A DNA stretch of 28,455 nucleotides from RXOA01 sp964554715 (GCA_964554715.1 CAZKPU010000018.1:1-28455); one strand, 5' to 3'. Positions 1-7,994 are shown, counted from the first letter of the stretch. Translations and numbers: made by a program. The notes: generated from the sequence alone by a model not told the origin.

Positions 1-747
1 AATTCCGTCCTGCGGTATCGCTATGTGATGACGGAAGTCATGCGCGGGACGATGGAGGAGCTGGGGTGCAACGTCTCCATCGCCTATGGATTGACGGAGG
101 CGTCTCCGGTGATCACGATGACCCGGTTCGATGATTCGATCGACCGACGCGTGGAAACCGTTGGCAGAGCGCTTGACGGCATCGAGGTCAAGATCGCTGA
201 CGACGATCATCATCCTGTCCCTATCGGCGAAATGGGTGAACTCGCGTGCCGCGGTTACAACGTGATGATGGGCTACTACAAGTTACCCGGCAAGACATCG
301 GAAGCCATCGATGATCAGGGCTGGCTCTATTCCGGCGATCTGGCGACGCTCGACGATGAAGGGTATGTCAAGATCGTCGGCCGTAAGAAGGATATGCTGA
401 TCACCGGCGGGTTCAATGTGTATCCGGCGGAGATCGAGGAGTACCTGTTCACGCATCCCAAGGTCCAGAACGTCTCCGTAATCGGCGTTTCCGATCCGGT
501 TTTCGGCGAGGTCGCCGCAGCGTACATCATCCCCAAAGAAGGCGAAGAGATCGATCCGCAGAAGATCGTCGATTTCTGCGTCGGGGAGATTGCGAACTTC
601 AAGGTTCCCCGGTACGTCATCGTCGTCGACGCGCTACCGATGACCCAATCGGGGAAGATTCAGAAGTTCAAGCTTCGCCAGCTGGCAAAGGACGCGTTCG
701 ATAACGGCCAGATGCTGAAACTCACACCCACCAAGAAGGGATCGTAA
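1..747 (+). CDS. Acyl-CoA synthetase / AMP-binding ligase, C-terminal part (5' end outside window)
   Basis: The reading frame is open from base 1, so this is the C-terminal ~248 residues of a longer gene. Visible adenylate-forming family motifs are YGLTEASP (A5), YSGDLATLDDEGY (A7), the hinge GRKKDMLITGGFNVYP (A8) and the terminal catalytic lysine in SGKIQK (A10). These belong to the ANL superfamily; the spacing and the GGFNVYPAEIEE signature fit medium- or long-chain fatty-acyl-CoA ligases (FadD-like), which activate a carboxylate through an acyl-AMP and transfer it to CoA. Substrate choice cannot be read because the N-terminal domain is missing. The stop is four bases before the ATG of the M20 hydrolase, so the two are co-transcribed. 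The ATG at 25 is internal, not a start. Confidence 0.9.
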   Translation, partial: NSVLRYRYVMTEVMRGTMEELGCNVSIAYGLTEASPVITMTRFDDSIDRRVETVGRALDGIEVKIADDDHHPVPIGEMGELACRGYNVMMGYYKLPGKTSEAIDDQGWLYSGDLATLDDEGYVKIVGRKKDMLITGGFNVYPAEIEEYLFTHPKVQNVSVIGVSDPVFGEVAAAYIIPKEGEEIDPQKIVDFCVGEIANFKVPRYVIVVDALPMTQSGKIQKFKLRQLAKDAFDNGQMLKLTPTKKGS

Positions 748-751
748 CTCC

Positions 752-1912
752 ATGCAACAAACCCATAGCTCCGATGAGGTCCTGCGGTTGACGCAGGATC
801 TCATCTCGATCGAAAGCCATCATGAAACACCCGGAAGAGAAGCCGCTGTTGGGCGGTTCCTCGTCGATTGGTTCGGCAAACACGGCGTCGATGCCGATCT
901 CTTCCCCGTGGAAGACGACCGTGCGAACGTGATCGCGACGCTGCCCGGACGCGGATCGACCGATCGCCCAAGCTTGATGCTGTGCGGACACTTGGACACC
1001 GTACCCCCGGGGGACATGCCGGACGCGTTCCGGCCGACCGTTGTCGATGACATGCTGTGGGGCAGAGGCGCCTGCGACATGAAGGGCGCTGTCGCCGCCA
1101 TGGCGGTCACGTTGGTCCGCCTCAAGGAACGCGCCGTCCCGCTTCGAGGCGACCTCGTTTTTGCAGGAACCGTTGACGAGGAGACCGGCGCCCTCGGCGT
1201 CAAGACCCTCCTCGAGCAAGGTATACAGGTCGGTTCCGCCGTCATCGGTGAGCCGACGTCGCTGAGGATCGCGGTCGCCCACAAGGGAGCGTGCTTCGTC
1301 CGGGTCGAACTGTCCGGACGCGGCGCCCACGGTAGCTGCCCGGAACAGGGGATCAGCGCCGTTTCCGCCGGGTGCGAACTCGTTCGCGTCCTGGAGGGAA
1401 CGTTCCGGACACGTCTTGACGCCCGGACCTATCCGCTACTGGGAAGATCCACCGTAAATGTCGGTCGTCTCTGTGGCGGCACGCAGCCCAATATCGTTGC
1501 CGAGCGATGCGAGGTGCACATCGATCGTCGTACGCTCCCCAGCGAATCCCAACCGCTTCGGGAGATCGAGGAGATCGTCGCCGACGTGTGCACCCGGCAC
1601 GGTGTGACCGCGATTGTCGAAGAGATGCCGCTCACCGCCGTCGTACCCCACGTCGCACTGGGCACGTCTCCCTCGGCGCCTGTGGCTCAAGCCGCCATCC
1701 GCGCAGCGGAAGCTCTCGGCTTGGACAAAGAGCCGATCGGCCTCACGTACTGGACCGATGGAGGCCACCTCGGCGCCTCGGGTGTCGACACGCTCGTGAT
1801 CGGGCCTGGCGATATCCGGTATGCCCATGGGCCGACCGAACACGTGCCGGTCGCCGAACTCGATCAAGCAGCGGCGTTGTACGAGCGTATCGCTCTCGAC
1901 CACCTGCAGTAG
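752..1912 (+). CDS. M20 family metallo-hydrolase (ArgE/DapE/ACY1-type deacylase)
   Basis: The 386-residue product has the two-metal M20 layout. Visible candidates are His80 and Asp82 in CGHLDTVPPG, bridging Asp109 in WGRGACDMKG, the general base/ligand pair Glu143-Glu144 in DEETGALG, Glu167 in IGEPT, a dimerisation-domain His in GRGAHG, and a last ligand His359 in YAHGPTEHV. The family removes acyl groups from N-acyl amino acids (acetylornithine, succinyl-diaminopimelate) or cleaves small peptides; the exact substrate cannot be assigned. An SD-like AAGAAGGGA lies just before the ATG, inside the end of the acyl-CoA ligase gene four bases upstream. It is the last gene of its unit, followed by the hairpin at 1949-1984. 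No arg or dap genes are nearby to favour one pathway. Confidence 0.88.
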   Translation: MQQTHSSDEVLRLTQDLISIESHHETPGREAAVGRFLVDWFGKHGVDADLFPVEDDRANVIATLPGRGSTDRPSLMLCGHLDTVPPGDMPDAFRPTVVDDMLWGRGACDMKGAVAAMAVTLVRLKERAVPLRGDLVFAGTVDEETGALGVKTLLEQGIQVGSAVIGEPTSLRIAVAHKGACFVRVELSGRGAHGSCPEQGISAVSAGCELVRVLEGTFRTRLDARTYPLLGRSTVNVGRLCGGTQPNIVAERCEVHIDRRTLPSESQPLREIEEIVADVCTRHGVTAIVEEMPLTAVVPHVALGTSPSAPVAQAAIRAAEALGLDKEPIGLTYWTDGGHLGASGVDTLVIGPGDIRYAHGPTEHVPVAELDQAAALYERIALDHLQ

Positions 1913-1948
1913 GCCCCGCAGGAGATCGCTCGGGAGTCCGTGACAAGA

Positions 1949-1984
1949 ACGCCCCGGTCATCGTTTCCGCGATGTCCGGGGCGT
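1949..1984. terminator. Probable bidirectional terminator hairpin between convergent genes
   Basis: The arms ACGCCCCGG (1949-1957) and CCGGGGCGT (1976-1984) are perfect complements. Inside them CATCG (1959-1963) pairs with CGATG (1970-1974) across one T-T mismatch, giving a 14-bp stem with a 6-base loop. The right side continues with TTTGATCT; the left side read on the minus strand continues with TTCTTGTC. Both are weak T tracts. It sits between the ends of two convergent genes (1912 and 2013), so it can serve both. Confidence 0.75.
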
Positions 1985-2012
1985 TTGATCTCTCGAGTGT
2001 GACCGGAGACGG

Positions 2013-3287
2013 CTAGGGTTTGTGCAAACGGCGAGCCGCAACGAAAGCAAGGCCGTTTTCCGTCAGCCGTCGCGCCGTGTGATTGAGAGCGTTGTGCTTG
2101 TCTAAGTAGTTCCGCTCGAGCAACGGCATCAGTCCCTTCTGCTCGATTTCCGTCTTGGGAAGGAAGTACTCAAGGATGTCCGATGGGTGCTCTCTCTTCG
2201 AGTCGATCTCCGGCGTTCCGCCCTCGTGCTTCGCCGAGATGTTGGACACTTTCCCTGCCAACTCCACCAACTCTTCGGTGCGGTCGTACGGCTGAATCAC
2301 GATCGAGCGGTACGTCTCCGTAATGTGATGCTCGAACCTGACAACATCCTCAAACCCCAAACCACGTCGAAGTTCGGCGGTCTTGAGGATCGTGTCGTTA
2401 TTAACGGAGTTCGACCAGTTGAATCCGATCAGCGACGTCGTCCCGTCGTCCCGCGAGAACAGCTTCGCGCCGATCAACGTCCACAGAGCCGCGTAAGGAT
2501 TGTCGTTGCCCATGTACACGGAGATCTTGAACTCGATGTCAATCCCCAACTTGTGGAGGAAGTACCCCAGCAGAACCGTTCCCGGGTTGATGTTGAGAAC
2601 CTGCCGGATCCCGTAGGTTGTGAAATAGTGGAGAAACTCGTCCACCCAACGGATCGCGTGATCGTTCGGCTGGCCGATCCCGCCGAAATAGCCGGTGATC
2701 GTCTCCGGGCCCCCCAGATGGACGTTCGATCCGTCGGTCCCTTTGGTGTCCAGCGTCTCAACGTACGATGCCCCGACGATCTGCATCGCTGCTGCCACCG
2801 CAAGCGTATCTCCTTGATCGGCACACTGTTCTTCCATGCAGCGAACCCGGATGAACCGCCCCGGCATGACCTCGCGGTTCTCGATCGCCTGTCGCGCTTC
2901 GGCGATCAACCACGGGAAGAATTGCAGCGCACTGATCTCGAGCGTCACCGCAGATTCGTCGTTGAACGGCATCGAGTCGACACGATCTCCGACCACTTGA
3001 CGCCGGAAGTCGCTGATGGAAACGAACGCATCTCGCTCTCTTTGCTCGGTGAGCCAGTGGAGTTGATCGAGATACGGCGAGCCCGACTCGCGAAGCCGTT
3101 GAAGCAACGACTCAAGACGGCGCGCCTCGGCCGCTTTGCGGTTGATCTCTTCCGGGCCTCCGTGCTTGGCCACGACCTCAAGCAATGCGTTCACGATCTC
3201 GTTTCCCGGATCGAGGATCAGCTCGTTGATCTCCCGCACGCTCTGATCACTGATCCGAAGACGTTTTCGTAGCTCCTGTACGTCCAT
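2013..3287 (-). CDS. Uncharacterised 424-aa protein downstream of panB
   Basis: I do not recognise the family. The ATG at 3287 has a good SD (GAAAGGAAG) and lies 32 bases after panB, so it is the last gene of the maf-panB unit. There is no signal peptide or membrane helix. Residues 1-110 are charged and probably helical. The centre (about 150-330) alternates short hydrophobic strands and helices in a way that suggests an alpha/beta barrel. It carries glycine-rich or polar motifs that look like active-site loops: LDTKGTDGSNVHLGGPETI, GYFGGIGQPNDH, NINPGTVLLGY, YMGNDNPYAA and GFNWSNSVNND, followed by RFEHHITETY. The density of conserved-looking Asn, Asp, His and Gly suggests an enzyme. Placement beside ketopantoate hydroxymethyltransferase hints at one-carbon, pantothenate or CoA metabolism, but that is inference only. 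Confidence 0.8.
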   Translation of the reverse strand: MDVQELRKRLRISDQSVREINELILDPGNEIVNALLEVVAKHGGPEEINRKAAEARRLESLLQRLRESGSPYLDQLHWLTEQRERDAFVSISDFRRQVVGDRVDSMPFNDESAVTLEISALQFFPWLIAEARQAIENREVMPGRFIRVRCMEEQCADQGDTLAVAAAMQIVGASYVETLDTKGTDGSNVHLGGPETITGYFGGIGQPNDHAIRWVDEFLHYFTTYGIRQVLNINPGTVLLGYFLHKLGIDIEFKISVYMGNDNPYAALWTLIGAKLFSRDDGTTSLIGFNWSNSVNNDTILKTAELRRGLGFEDVVRFEHHITETYRSIVIQPYDRTEELVELAGKVSNISAKHEGGTPEIDSKREHPSDILEYFLPKTEIEQKGLMPLLERNYLDKHNALNHTARRLTENGLAFVAARRLHKP

Positions 3288-3319
3288 GTTCTTCCTTTCG
3301 CTGCCGCTGAAGTGCCACG

Positions 3320-4189
3320 CTACCCCGACTCATACCGCTTGAGGAGTTGCTCGAACTTCTCTTCTTCCCCCTTCAGCATGTGGTAGCAGTGTTCGTCGGC
3401 CGGGAACGTTCCCGCCTTCACGTCGTCGACATACGCTCGCATCGCATCGGTGATCACCTCAGCAACGTTGGCGTACTTCTTGACGAACTTCGGAGTGAAC
3501 GCCTGGAACTGTCCGATAAGATCCGAAACGATCAACAACTGGCCGTCACAGTTCATCCCCGCTCCGATACTCAGCACGGGAATCGACAGCCGTCGGGCGA
3601 TGAACCCGGCAACCTCCGGAGGCACCGCCTCGAGGAGTAGCAGCTGAGCCCCAGCCTCCTCGATTGCCAGAGCATCCTCAATCACCATTCGAGCGGACTC
3701 GACGGTCCTACCCTGAGCCTTGTGTCCACCCAGTTGTCCTGAACTCTGCGGGGTCAGTCCGATGTGACCGCATACGACGATCCCTGCGTCCAGGATCGCC
3801 TTGATTCTGTCTACAACGCGAATACCGCCTTCCAGTTTGATCGCGTCGACTCCCGCTTCCTTCAGGAACCGTCCCGCGTTCTTGACCGCGTCGACGTTGC
3901 TTGGCTGATAACTGAGAAACGGCATGTCGCCGATCACGAAGGCGGTCGGGGCGCCGCGTCGAACCGCCTCGGAATGAACGATGCACTGGTCCATCGTCAC
4001 CGGGACCGTGCCCTCATACCCATAGACGCACATCCCCAGAGAGTCGCCGACCAACAGCATTTCCAGACCGGCCGCTTCGGCAAACTGTGCCGTAGGATAG
4101 TCATACGCCGTAAGCCATGAAATCTTCTCCCCCGCCTGCTTCATCTTGTGCAGATCGAGGATCGAGATCTTGCGCCGTCTTTCCGACAT
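3320..4189 (-). CDS. panB: 3-methyl-2-oxobutanoate hydroxymethyltransferase (ketopantoate synthase)
   Basis: PanB transfers a hydroxymethyl group from 5,10-methylene-THF to 2-oxoisovalerate, the first committed step of pantothenate and CoA synthesis, in the cytoplasm. The 289-residue length is slightly above the E. coli enzyme. Family residues are in place: metal-binding Asp49 (LVGDSLGM), Asp88 (IGDMPF) and Glu120 (IKLEGG), catalytic Glu187 (LLLEAVPP), and the loops GHIGLTPQ and LSIGAGMNCDGQ. A perfect AAGGAGG precedes the ATG. It lies between maf (17-base gap) and the unrecognised 424-aa gene (32-base gap), so the three are probably one transcript. panC and panD are not in the window. Confidence 0.97.
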   Translation of the reverse strand: MSERRRKISILDLHKMKQAGEKISWLTAYDYPTAQFAEAAGLEMLLVGDSLGMCVYGYEGTVPVTMDQCIVHSEAVRRGAPTAFVIGDMPFLSYQPSNVDAVKNAGRFLKEAGVDAIKLEGGIRVVDRIKAILDAGIVVCGHIGLTPQSSGQLGGHKAQGRTVESARMVIEDALAIEEAGAQLLLLEAVPPEVAGFIARRLSIPVLSIGAGMNCDGQLLIVSDLIGQFQAFTPKFVKKYANVAEVITDAMRAYVDDVKAGTFPADEHCYHMLKGEEEKFEQLLKRYESG

Positions 4190-4206
4190 GTGGCCTCCTT
4201 ACGTTC

Positions 4207-4962
4207 TCACGTTTCCAGTTCTCCAGCCATTGCCCGCATCCTCAGCAGCCCCCGCCCGAACCGTCTCAACAGCTGATCGAGGCGGCAGAGCGGGAGTCCG
4301 ATGACGTTGTAGTAGTCACCATCGATCCGTTCGACAAACACGGCGGCCGCCCCCTGGATCGCGTACGCACCCGCCTTGTCGTGGTACTCCCCAAGCGCCA
4401 GATACGCTTCGATCTCTTCCTCGGCTATGCGCCGGAACCAGACCGTCGTCGATTCGATCGCCTGCTCAAGGCGGTTCGACTCCGAATCCAGCACACATAA
4501 CCCCGTCCACACCGTGTGCTCGCGCCCGCTGAGGCTTCGAAGCATCTCTCGAGCATCGGCACAGCTTCCCGGTTTTCCGAGGACCGTTCCGGCCACAGCA
4601 ACCATCGTGTCGGCAGCTACGATCAACCCGTCTTGCCGCTGCGCAACATCTCTTGCTTTGCGCTCGGCGAGCGTCCGCACTTGATCCCGCGGTAGACCGC
4701 TCGCCACCTCCTCGACATCACTCCGCACGACCTTCAGCGATAGCACGAAGCGATTCAGTAGGTCGATACGGCGCGGCGACCCCGACGCAAGGACGATTCG
4801 ACGGCCGTAGTCGGCTGTCGAATTATCAATGATCCGATGGCCAGCATCCCCTGTCGGATTACCGACGATTCGACGGCCGTAGTCGGCTGTCGAATTATCA
4901 ATGGTCCGATGGTCCATGTCCCCCGTCGGATTCTCAATGATCCGCCCGTTGAACCTAGACAC
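4207..4962 (-). CDS. maf: Maf-family nucleotide pyrophosphatase with a repeat-derived N-terminal extension
   Basis: Maf proteins hydrolyse non-canonical or modified nucleoside triphosphates (dTTP, UTP, m7GTP classes) and affect septum formation when overproduced. The family core starts at residue 55 with RIVLASGSPRR, followed by the conserved ERKA, AADT, GKP and GDYYNVIGLP elements; core length is normal at about 195 residues. The oddity is residues 7-54: four copies of a 12-residue unit (RI-x-x-N-[PS]-T-[GA]-D...), encoded by four 36-bp DNA repeats that run straight into the core. There is no start codon near the family's usual N-terminus, so translation must begin in or before the repeats: the GTG at 4962 (weak SD CGGAAG), or the ATG at residue 10 of the first unit. 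SD support is poor for both. Confidence 0.88.
   Translation of the reverse strand: MSRFNGRIIENPTGDMDHRTIDNSTADYGRRIVGNPTGDAGHRIIDNSTADYGRRIVLASGSPRRIDLLNRFVLSLKVVRSDVEEVASGLPRDQVRTLAERKARDVAQRQDGLIVAADTMVAVAGTVLGKPGSCADAREMLRSLSGREHTVWTGLCVLDSESNRLEQAIESTTVWFRRIAEEEIEAYLALGEYHDKAGAYAIQGAAAVFVERIDGDYYNVIGLPLCRLDQLLRRFGRGLLRMRAMAGELET
4801..4944 (-). repeat. Four-unit 36-bp (two-unit 72-bp) minisatellite coding the Maf N-terminus
   Basis: Units are 4909-4944, 4873-4908, 4837-4872 and 4801-4836, read on the minus strand. They encode RIIENPTGDMDH, RTIDNSTADYGR, RIVGNPTGDAGH and RIIDNSTADYGR, and the next codons RIVLASGS start the Maf core. As 72-bp units, the two copies differ at about 12 positions. 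The NSTADYGR halves differ at only one of 36 bases, while the NPTGD halves have diverged more. Period and frame are preserved, so all copies stay translated. Confidence 0.93.
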
Positions 4963-5004
4963 CGCGTTCTTCCGGAGATCGCTTCAGGATTCGGATTCCC
5001 GCCC

Positions 5005-6189
5005 TCATGGAGCCGTCCCTCCATCGATCGAGCCCTCGCCGCCAAGACTGGACGACACTCCGCAGTAGATCATCGTATACGGATGACGAAGATCGATCCC
5101 CTGATGCACGAGAATAATCCCTGCCGACGCTTCACCTGCAGCGAGCCACCGCTGCTGCGTGAAACCTTCGGTCAGATCGACGAAAGACGACCGACTGAAG
5201 AAGAGAAACGTCGATCCCGCCTGCTGCAAGTAGAACGCATAGGGGGTGAACTCCGCTCCGGTAGGCGACGCGGCCCATACCATCACGGCGCCGGTTCCGG
5301 CTAGCGGCGCAAGCACGTCCCACAACCGGTCGGATTCCTGCGCCGCTTCGCCGCCGACCGGCTCCTCGCCAACACGCGGTTCCTCAAGTTCGACCAGCAT
5401 GATCCTCAACCGATCCGTCTCCCCGCCACACGAGAACAGATGGAGCGTGTCGCTTGGGACCCCGAGAAGGACCGACATCTCCTCGGAACCTACGGCTTCG
5501 TCAAGCAACGCACTCAGAAGAGGGATCTCGACCGAGCCGCTCGCCACCGATCTCTGCCGCGGATCTTCGTAGGACGGGTCGATCGCCGCATCGCTTCCGG
5601 GCTCCGTCCTCGAAGCGGTCGAAATCAGAGCCGTTGTGCCGATCGTAAGGGTGACGGATCTCTGCTCTTGACCGGCATACACGATCGTGAACGGCTGACG
5701 GGGATCGATCGTGTCGCCCAATCGAAGCACGCCGATGCTCCCGGATCCGAATGCAGGATCGTCGGGGTTCGGCTGCAGCCATCCGCTCAGGAACCCCGTG
5801 GTGATCTCCGCCCACGATTCCGCGACCGACGGAACCGGTTCTGTCCCGAACTGGCGAACGACGAACCGCGTCGGATCAAGGCCGATCTGCGCAACGTTCC
5901 CTTCGACCGTCACATTGACATACAAGGCGTTCGTATCAGCGTAAGGTCGCAGCTTCTCCGCCAGTCCCGGCGAGATATCGCTGTCAAACGCTCGATCGTT
6001 GAGGTAAACGAAGAAAACCGCGATCTCCACACCGTTGAGATCAAGCCGCATCGTCGCGAATAGATCCTGATCCAGACCGGTTTCCCAAGAGATCTGCTCG
6101 CTGGTCTGTCCGTTTGCACAGACACCAGCGAGCATCATTCCTATCACAAATGCAACGTGGCACGCAGCAACCTTGTGCGCGCGTTTCAC
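5005..6189 (-). CDS. Secreted protein with two diverged copies of an unknown domain
   Basis: No known family is recognised. I place the start at the GTG at 6189: a purine-rich SD (GAGAGGGCAGGG) precedes it, and it opens a classic signal peptide (KR, then a hydrophobic stretch to MMLAGVCANG) with probable signal peptidase I cleavage near residue 27. An upstream start at 6270 would overlap the small peptide gene and prefix a charged, unlikely leader. The mature protein seems to hold two related halves. One ends around GSIGVLRLGDTIDPRQPFT then IVYAG; the other, at the C-terminus, ends around GIILVHQGIDLRHPYT then MIYCG. Both are preceded by an F-x3-Q...T-x-GF...W pattern. This suggests an envelope protein with duplicated beta-rich domains. 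It follows the 30-aa peptide gene by 55 bases and precedes maf by 42. Confidence 0.75.
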   Translation of the reverse strand: MKRAHKVAACHVAFVIGMMLAGVCANGQTSEQISWETGLDQDLFATMRLDLNGVEIAVFFVYLNDRAFDSDISPGLAEKLRPYADTNALYVNVTVEGNVAQIGLDPTRFVVRQFGTEPVPSVAESWAEITTGFLSGWLQPNPDDPAFGSGSIGVLRLGDTIDPRQPFTIVYAGQEQRSVTLTIGTTALISTASRTEPGSDAAIDPSYEDPRQRSVASGSVEIPLLSALLDEAVGSEEMSVLLGVPSDTLHLFSCGGETDRLRIMLVELEEPRVGEEPVGGEAAQESDRLWDVLAPLAGTGAVMVWAASPTGAEFTPYAFYLQQAGSTFLFFSRSSFVDLTEGFTQQRWLAAGEASAGIILVHQGIDLRHPYTMIYCGVSSSLGGEGSIDGGTAP

Positions 6190-6244
6190 GCCCTGCCCTC
6201 TCTTCCCGATTCGTTCTTCTTCCCGGGTTTCCCTCTCCTGCTTC

Positions 6245-6337
6245 CTAGAAACAGCAGGTCCACCAACCACAGCAAGCAGAAACCCAGAACGCCCAGAAGA
6301 ACCCGACCAGAAGCAACGCCAGCATTTCGATCGGCAC
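6245..6337 (-). CDS. 30-residue membrane peptide with CC-x4-CC C-terminus
   Basis: A GTG at 6337 follows a full-length SD, GGAGGTGA, at 5-base spacing: the best ribosome site in the window. The peptide reads VPIE, then a hydrophobic helix (about residues 5-21, MLALLLVGFFWAFWVSA), then CCGWWTCCF and a stop. One transmembrane segment and a terminal CC-GWWT-CC cluster are the only visible features. The cluster could bind metal or form disulfides, but that is inference. It lies between cysS and the secreted two-domain protein on the same strand, so it may be the first cistron of that unit or follow cysS by read-through. Upstream is a weak possible -10 (TGTAAT) without a convincing -35. I know of no named family with this pattern. 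The main support is the SD, not conservation. Confidence 0.5.
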   Translation of the reverse strand: MPIEMLALLLVGFFWAFWVSACCGWWTCCF

Positions 6338-6425
6338 GTACCTCACCTCCCCGCGAATTACAGCCACGTGTTCAACAATAGCACAGCAAGAGCCCTTGAG
6401 ACAATCCCCGCAGGCTGCGGCACCG

Positions 6426-7865
6426 CTATACGGCACCGCCCTTCCTCCACAACGTACCTTGCGGCGTGTCTTTCAGCACGATCCCCAAGGCATCGAGCCG
6501 ATCTCGGATTTCGTCGGCAAGGTCGAACAGCTTCCGTTCGCGGAGTGCATTGCGAAGCTCGATCAGCAGATCGACAAGCTCTGCCTCCGTCTGCCCGTTA
6601 CCGCCGGCATCGACCGGTCCGCCGTTGGCTAGGATCCCCAGCGGCGCCGACAGCTCCCGCACAAGCTCGACAGCAAGCGGGAGTGCCCCCCGGTCCGCTC
6701 CCCGCGCATCAGAACGGAACCGGTTGACCTCGCCAACGACCTCTTGAAGCGCGCCGATCGCTCCCACCGTGTTGAAATCGGCCTCCATCGCGTCGACGTA
6801 CTTCACGCGCAGGGCGTCCAGTCGCTCGAGAAACAGCGCCGCCTCGCCCTTCAGCGACGGGCGGACAGCAGGCTCGATCGCCTCGCTCTCGATGTCCGAG
6901 ACCAATGTGGCGATCCTCTCCACAGCCGCACGCGCGGCCTGGAGTCCTTCTTCGGAGTAGTCCAACGGCTTCCTGTAGTGCCGTGACAGGTAGAAGTACC
7001 GGACCGTATGCGCTCCGTACTGATCGACCACGTCTTGCGCGTATGCGAAGTTGCCGAGCGACTTGGACATCTTCTCGCCCTGGAACGACAGCATCCCGTT
7101 GTGAAGCCAAACCCGGAAGAACGGTTCATCAAACGCCATCTGCGCCTGAGCGATCTCGTTCTCATGATGCGGGAAGATCAGATCATTGCCCCCGGCATGG
7201 ATATCCAATCTCGGCCCCAAGTACTTCCGGGACATCACAACACACTCCGTGTGCCACCCCGGCCGCCCCACGCTCCACGGCGACGGCCAGCTCGGCTCGC
7301 CCGGTTTGGCCGACTTCCACAGCGTGAAGTCCAGCGGGTTTCGCTTGAGCGATGACATCTCCACCCGGGAGCCGGCTTCCTGTTCGTCCAACCGCCTTCC
7401 CGACAGCTGTCCGTACTCGGGAAGAGAGTCCACGGCGAAGTAGACATCGCCCTCGACCTCATACGCTGCGTTCCTCTCGACGAGAATCTTGATCAGATCG
7501 ATCATCTCATCGATGTGCTCGGTGGCCTTGGGGCTGTGATCCGGAAGACGAACATCCAGACGTTCAAGCAACCGGAAGTACGCGTCCGTGAACCGCTCGG
7601 CCACCTGTTGGACGGACTCACCGGTCTGGTTGGCACGATCGATTAGCTTGTCATCGACATCCGTGATGTTCTGGACGTAGATCGTCTTCCACCCGTGGAA
7701 CCGCTCGACGTACTTGCGGAAAGCGTCGAAGACGATGATCGGACGGACGTTGCCAATGTGGAGATAATCGTAGACCGTGGGCCCACAGACGTACAGCCCA
7801 AAGGTGCTTCCATCGGACGGCTCGAACGCTTCCAGTTGTCTGGTCAGGGTGTTGTACAGCTGCAT
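6426..7865 (-). CDS. cysS: Cysteine--tRNA ligase
   Basis: This class I synthetase charges tRNA-Cys. The 479-residue product has the HIGH motif variant HIGN at 36-39, KMSKS at 265-269, and the zinc-site residues Cys27 (VCGPT), Cys208 (WHTECVVMS), His233 and Glu237 (FPHHENEIAQ), which match the E. coli enzyme position for position within one residue. The start is the ATG at 7865, with SD GAGGAGGTGG just upstream; an earlier in-frame ATG at 7922 would add 19 residues across the predicted promoter. A TATACT -10 and ATGGCA -35 lie 30-60 bases upstream. It is the first gene of the minus-strand run ending at 2013, although the 88 bases after it may hold a break. Confidence 0.97.
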   Translation of the reverse strand: MQLYNTLTRQLEAFEPSDGSTFGLYVCGPTVYDYLHIGNVRPIIVFDAFRKYVERFHGWKTIYVQNITDVDDKLIDRANQTGESVQQVAERFTDAYFRLLERLDVRLPDHSPKATEHIDEMIDLIKILVERNAAYEVEGDVYFAVDSLPEYGQLSGRRLDEQEAGSRVEMSSLKRNPLDFTLWKSAKPGEPSWPSPWSVGRPGWHTECVVMSRKYLGPRLDIHAGGNDLIFPHHENEIAQAQMAFDEPFFRVWLHNGMLSFQGEKMSKSLGNFAYAQDVVDQYGAHTVRYFYLSRHYRKPLDYSEEGLQAARAAVERIATLVSDIESEAIEPAVRPSLKGEAALFLERLDALRVKYVDAMEADFNTVGAIGALQEVVGEVNRFRSDARGADRGALPLAVELVRELSAPLGILANGGPVDAGGNGQTEAELVDLLIELRNALRERKLFDLADEIRDRLDALGIVLKDTPQGTLWRKGGAV

Positions 7866-7892
7866 CGCCCACCTCCTCTTGGCATGGCGCCT

Positions 7893-7922
7893 AGTATAGG
7901 TGACTCCCATGGAGACTGCCAT
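7893..7922 (-). promoter_or_regulatory. Predicted sigma70-type promoter of cysS
   Basis: On the minus strand, -35 ATGGCA (7922-7917) is separated by 18 bases from -10 TATACT (7898-7893). The predicted +1 near 7886 leaves a leader of about 20 bases holding the SD and the cysS ATG. The -10 differs from consensus at one base; the -35 matches four of six. Confidence 0.55.
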
Positions 7923-7982
7923 GTCGTCGCCGCGGCCAAGACCTGCCGCTACGCCGGCTACCCTTGGTTTCGACCTTTGGCG

Positions 7983-7988
7983 TACACT
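7983..7988 (+). promoter_or_regulatory. Possible -10 element placing +1 on the ATG of the export protein gene
   Basis: TACACT is followed by six bases and then the ATG at 7995. Since +1 normally lies 6-7 bases after the -10, the transcript would be leaderless, which fits the absence of an SD. No good -35 is present: TTGGTT at 7964-7969 is only 13 bases away. Confidence 0.4.
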
Positions 7989-7994
7989 GCCGGG

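Noticed and set aside
2187..3272. 361-codon plus-strand frame opposite the 424-aa gene
   Set aside because: Codon choice mirrors the minus-strand gene, there is no SD, and the product is Arg-rich without motifs. The minus-strand gene has SD, operon position and structured motifs.
6245..6436. 63-residue version of the small peptide starting upstream of 6337
   Set aside because: The longer frame has no SD and would place the perfect GGAGGTGA inside the coding region. The GTG at 6337 fits much better.
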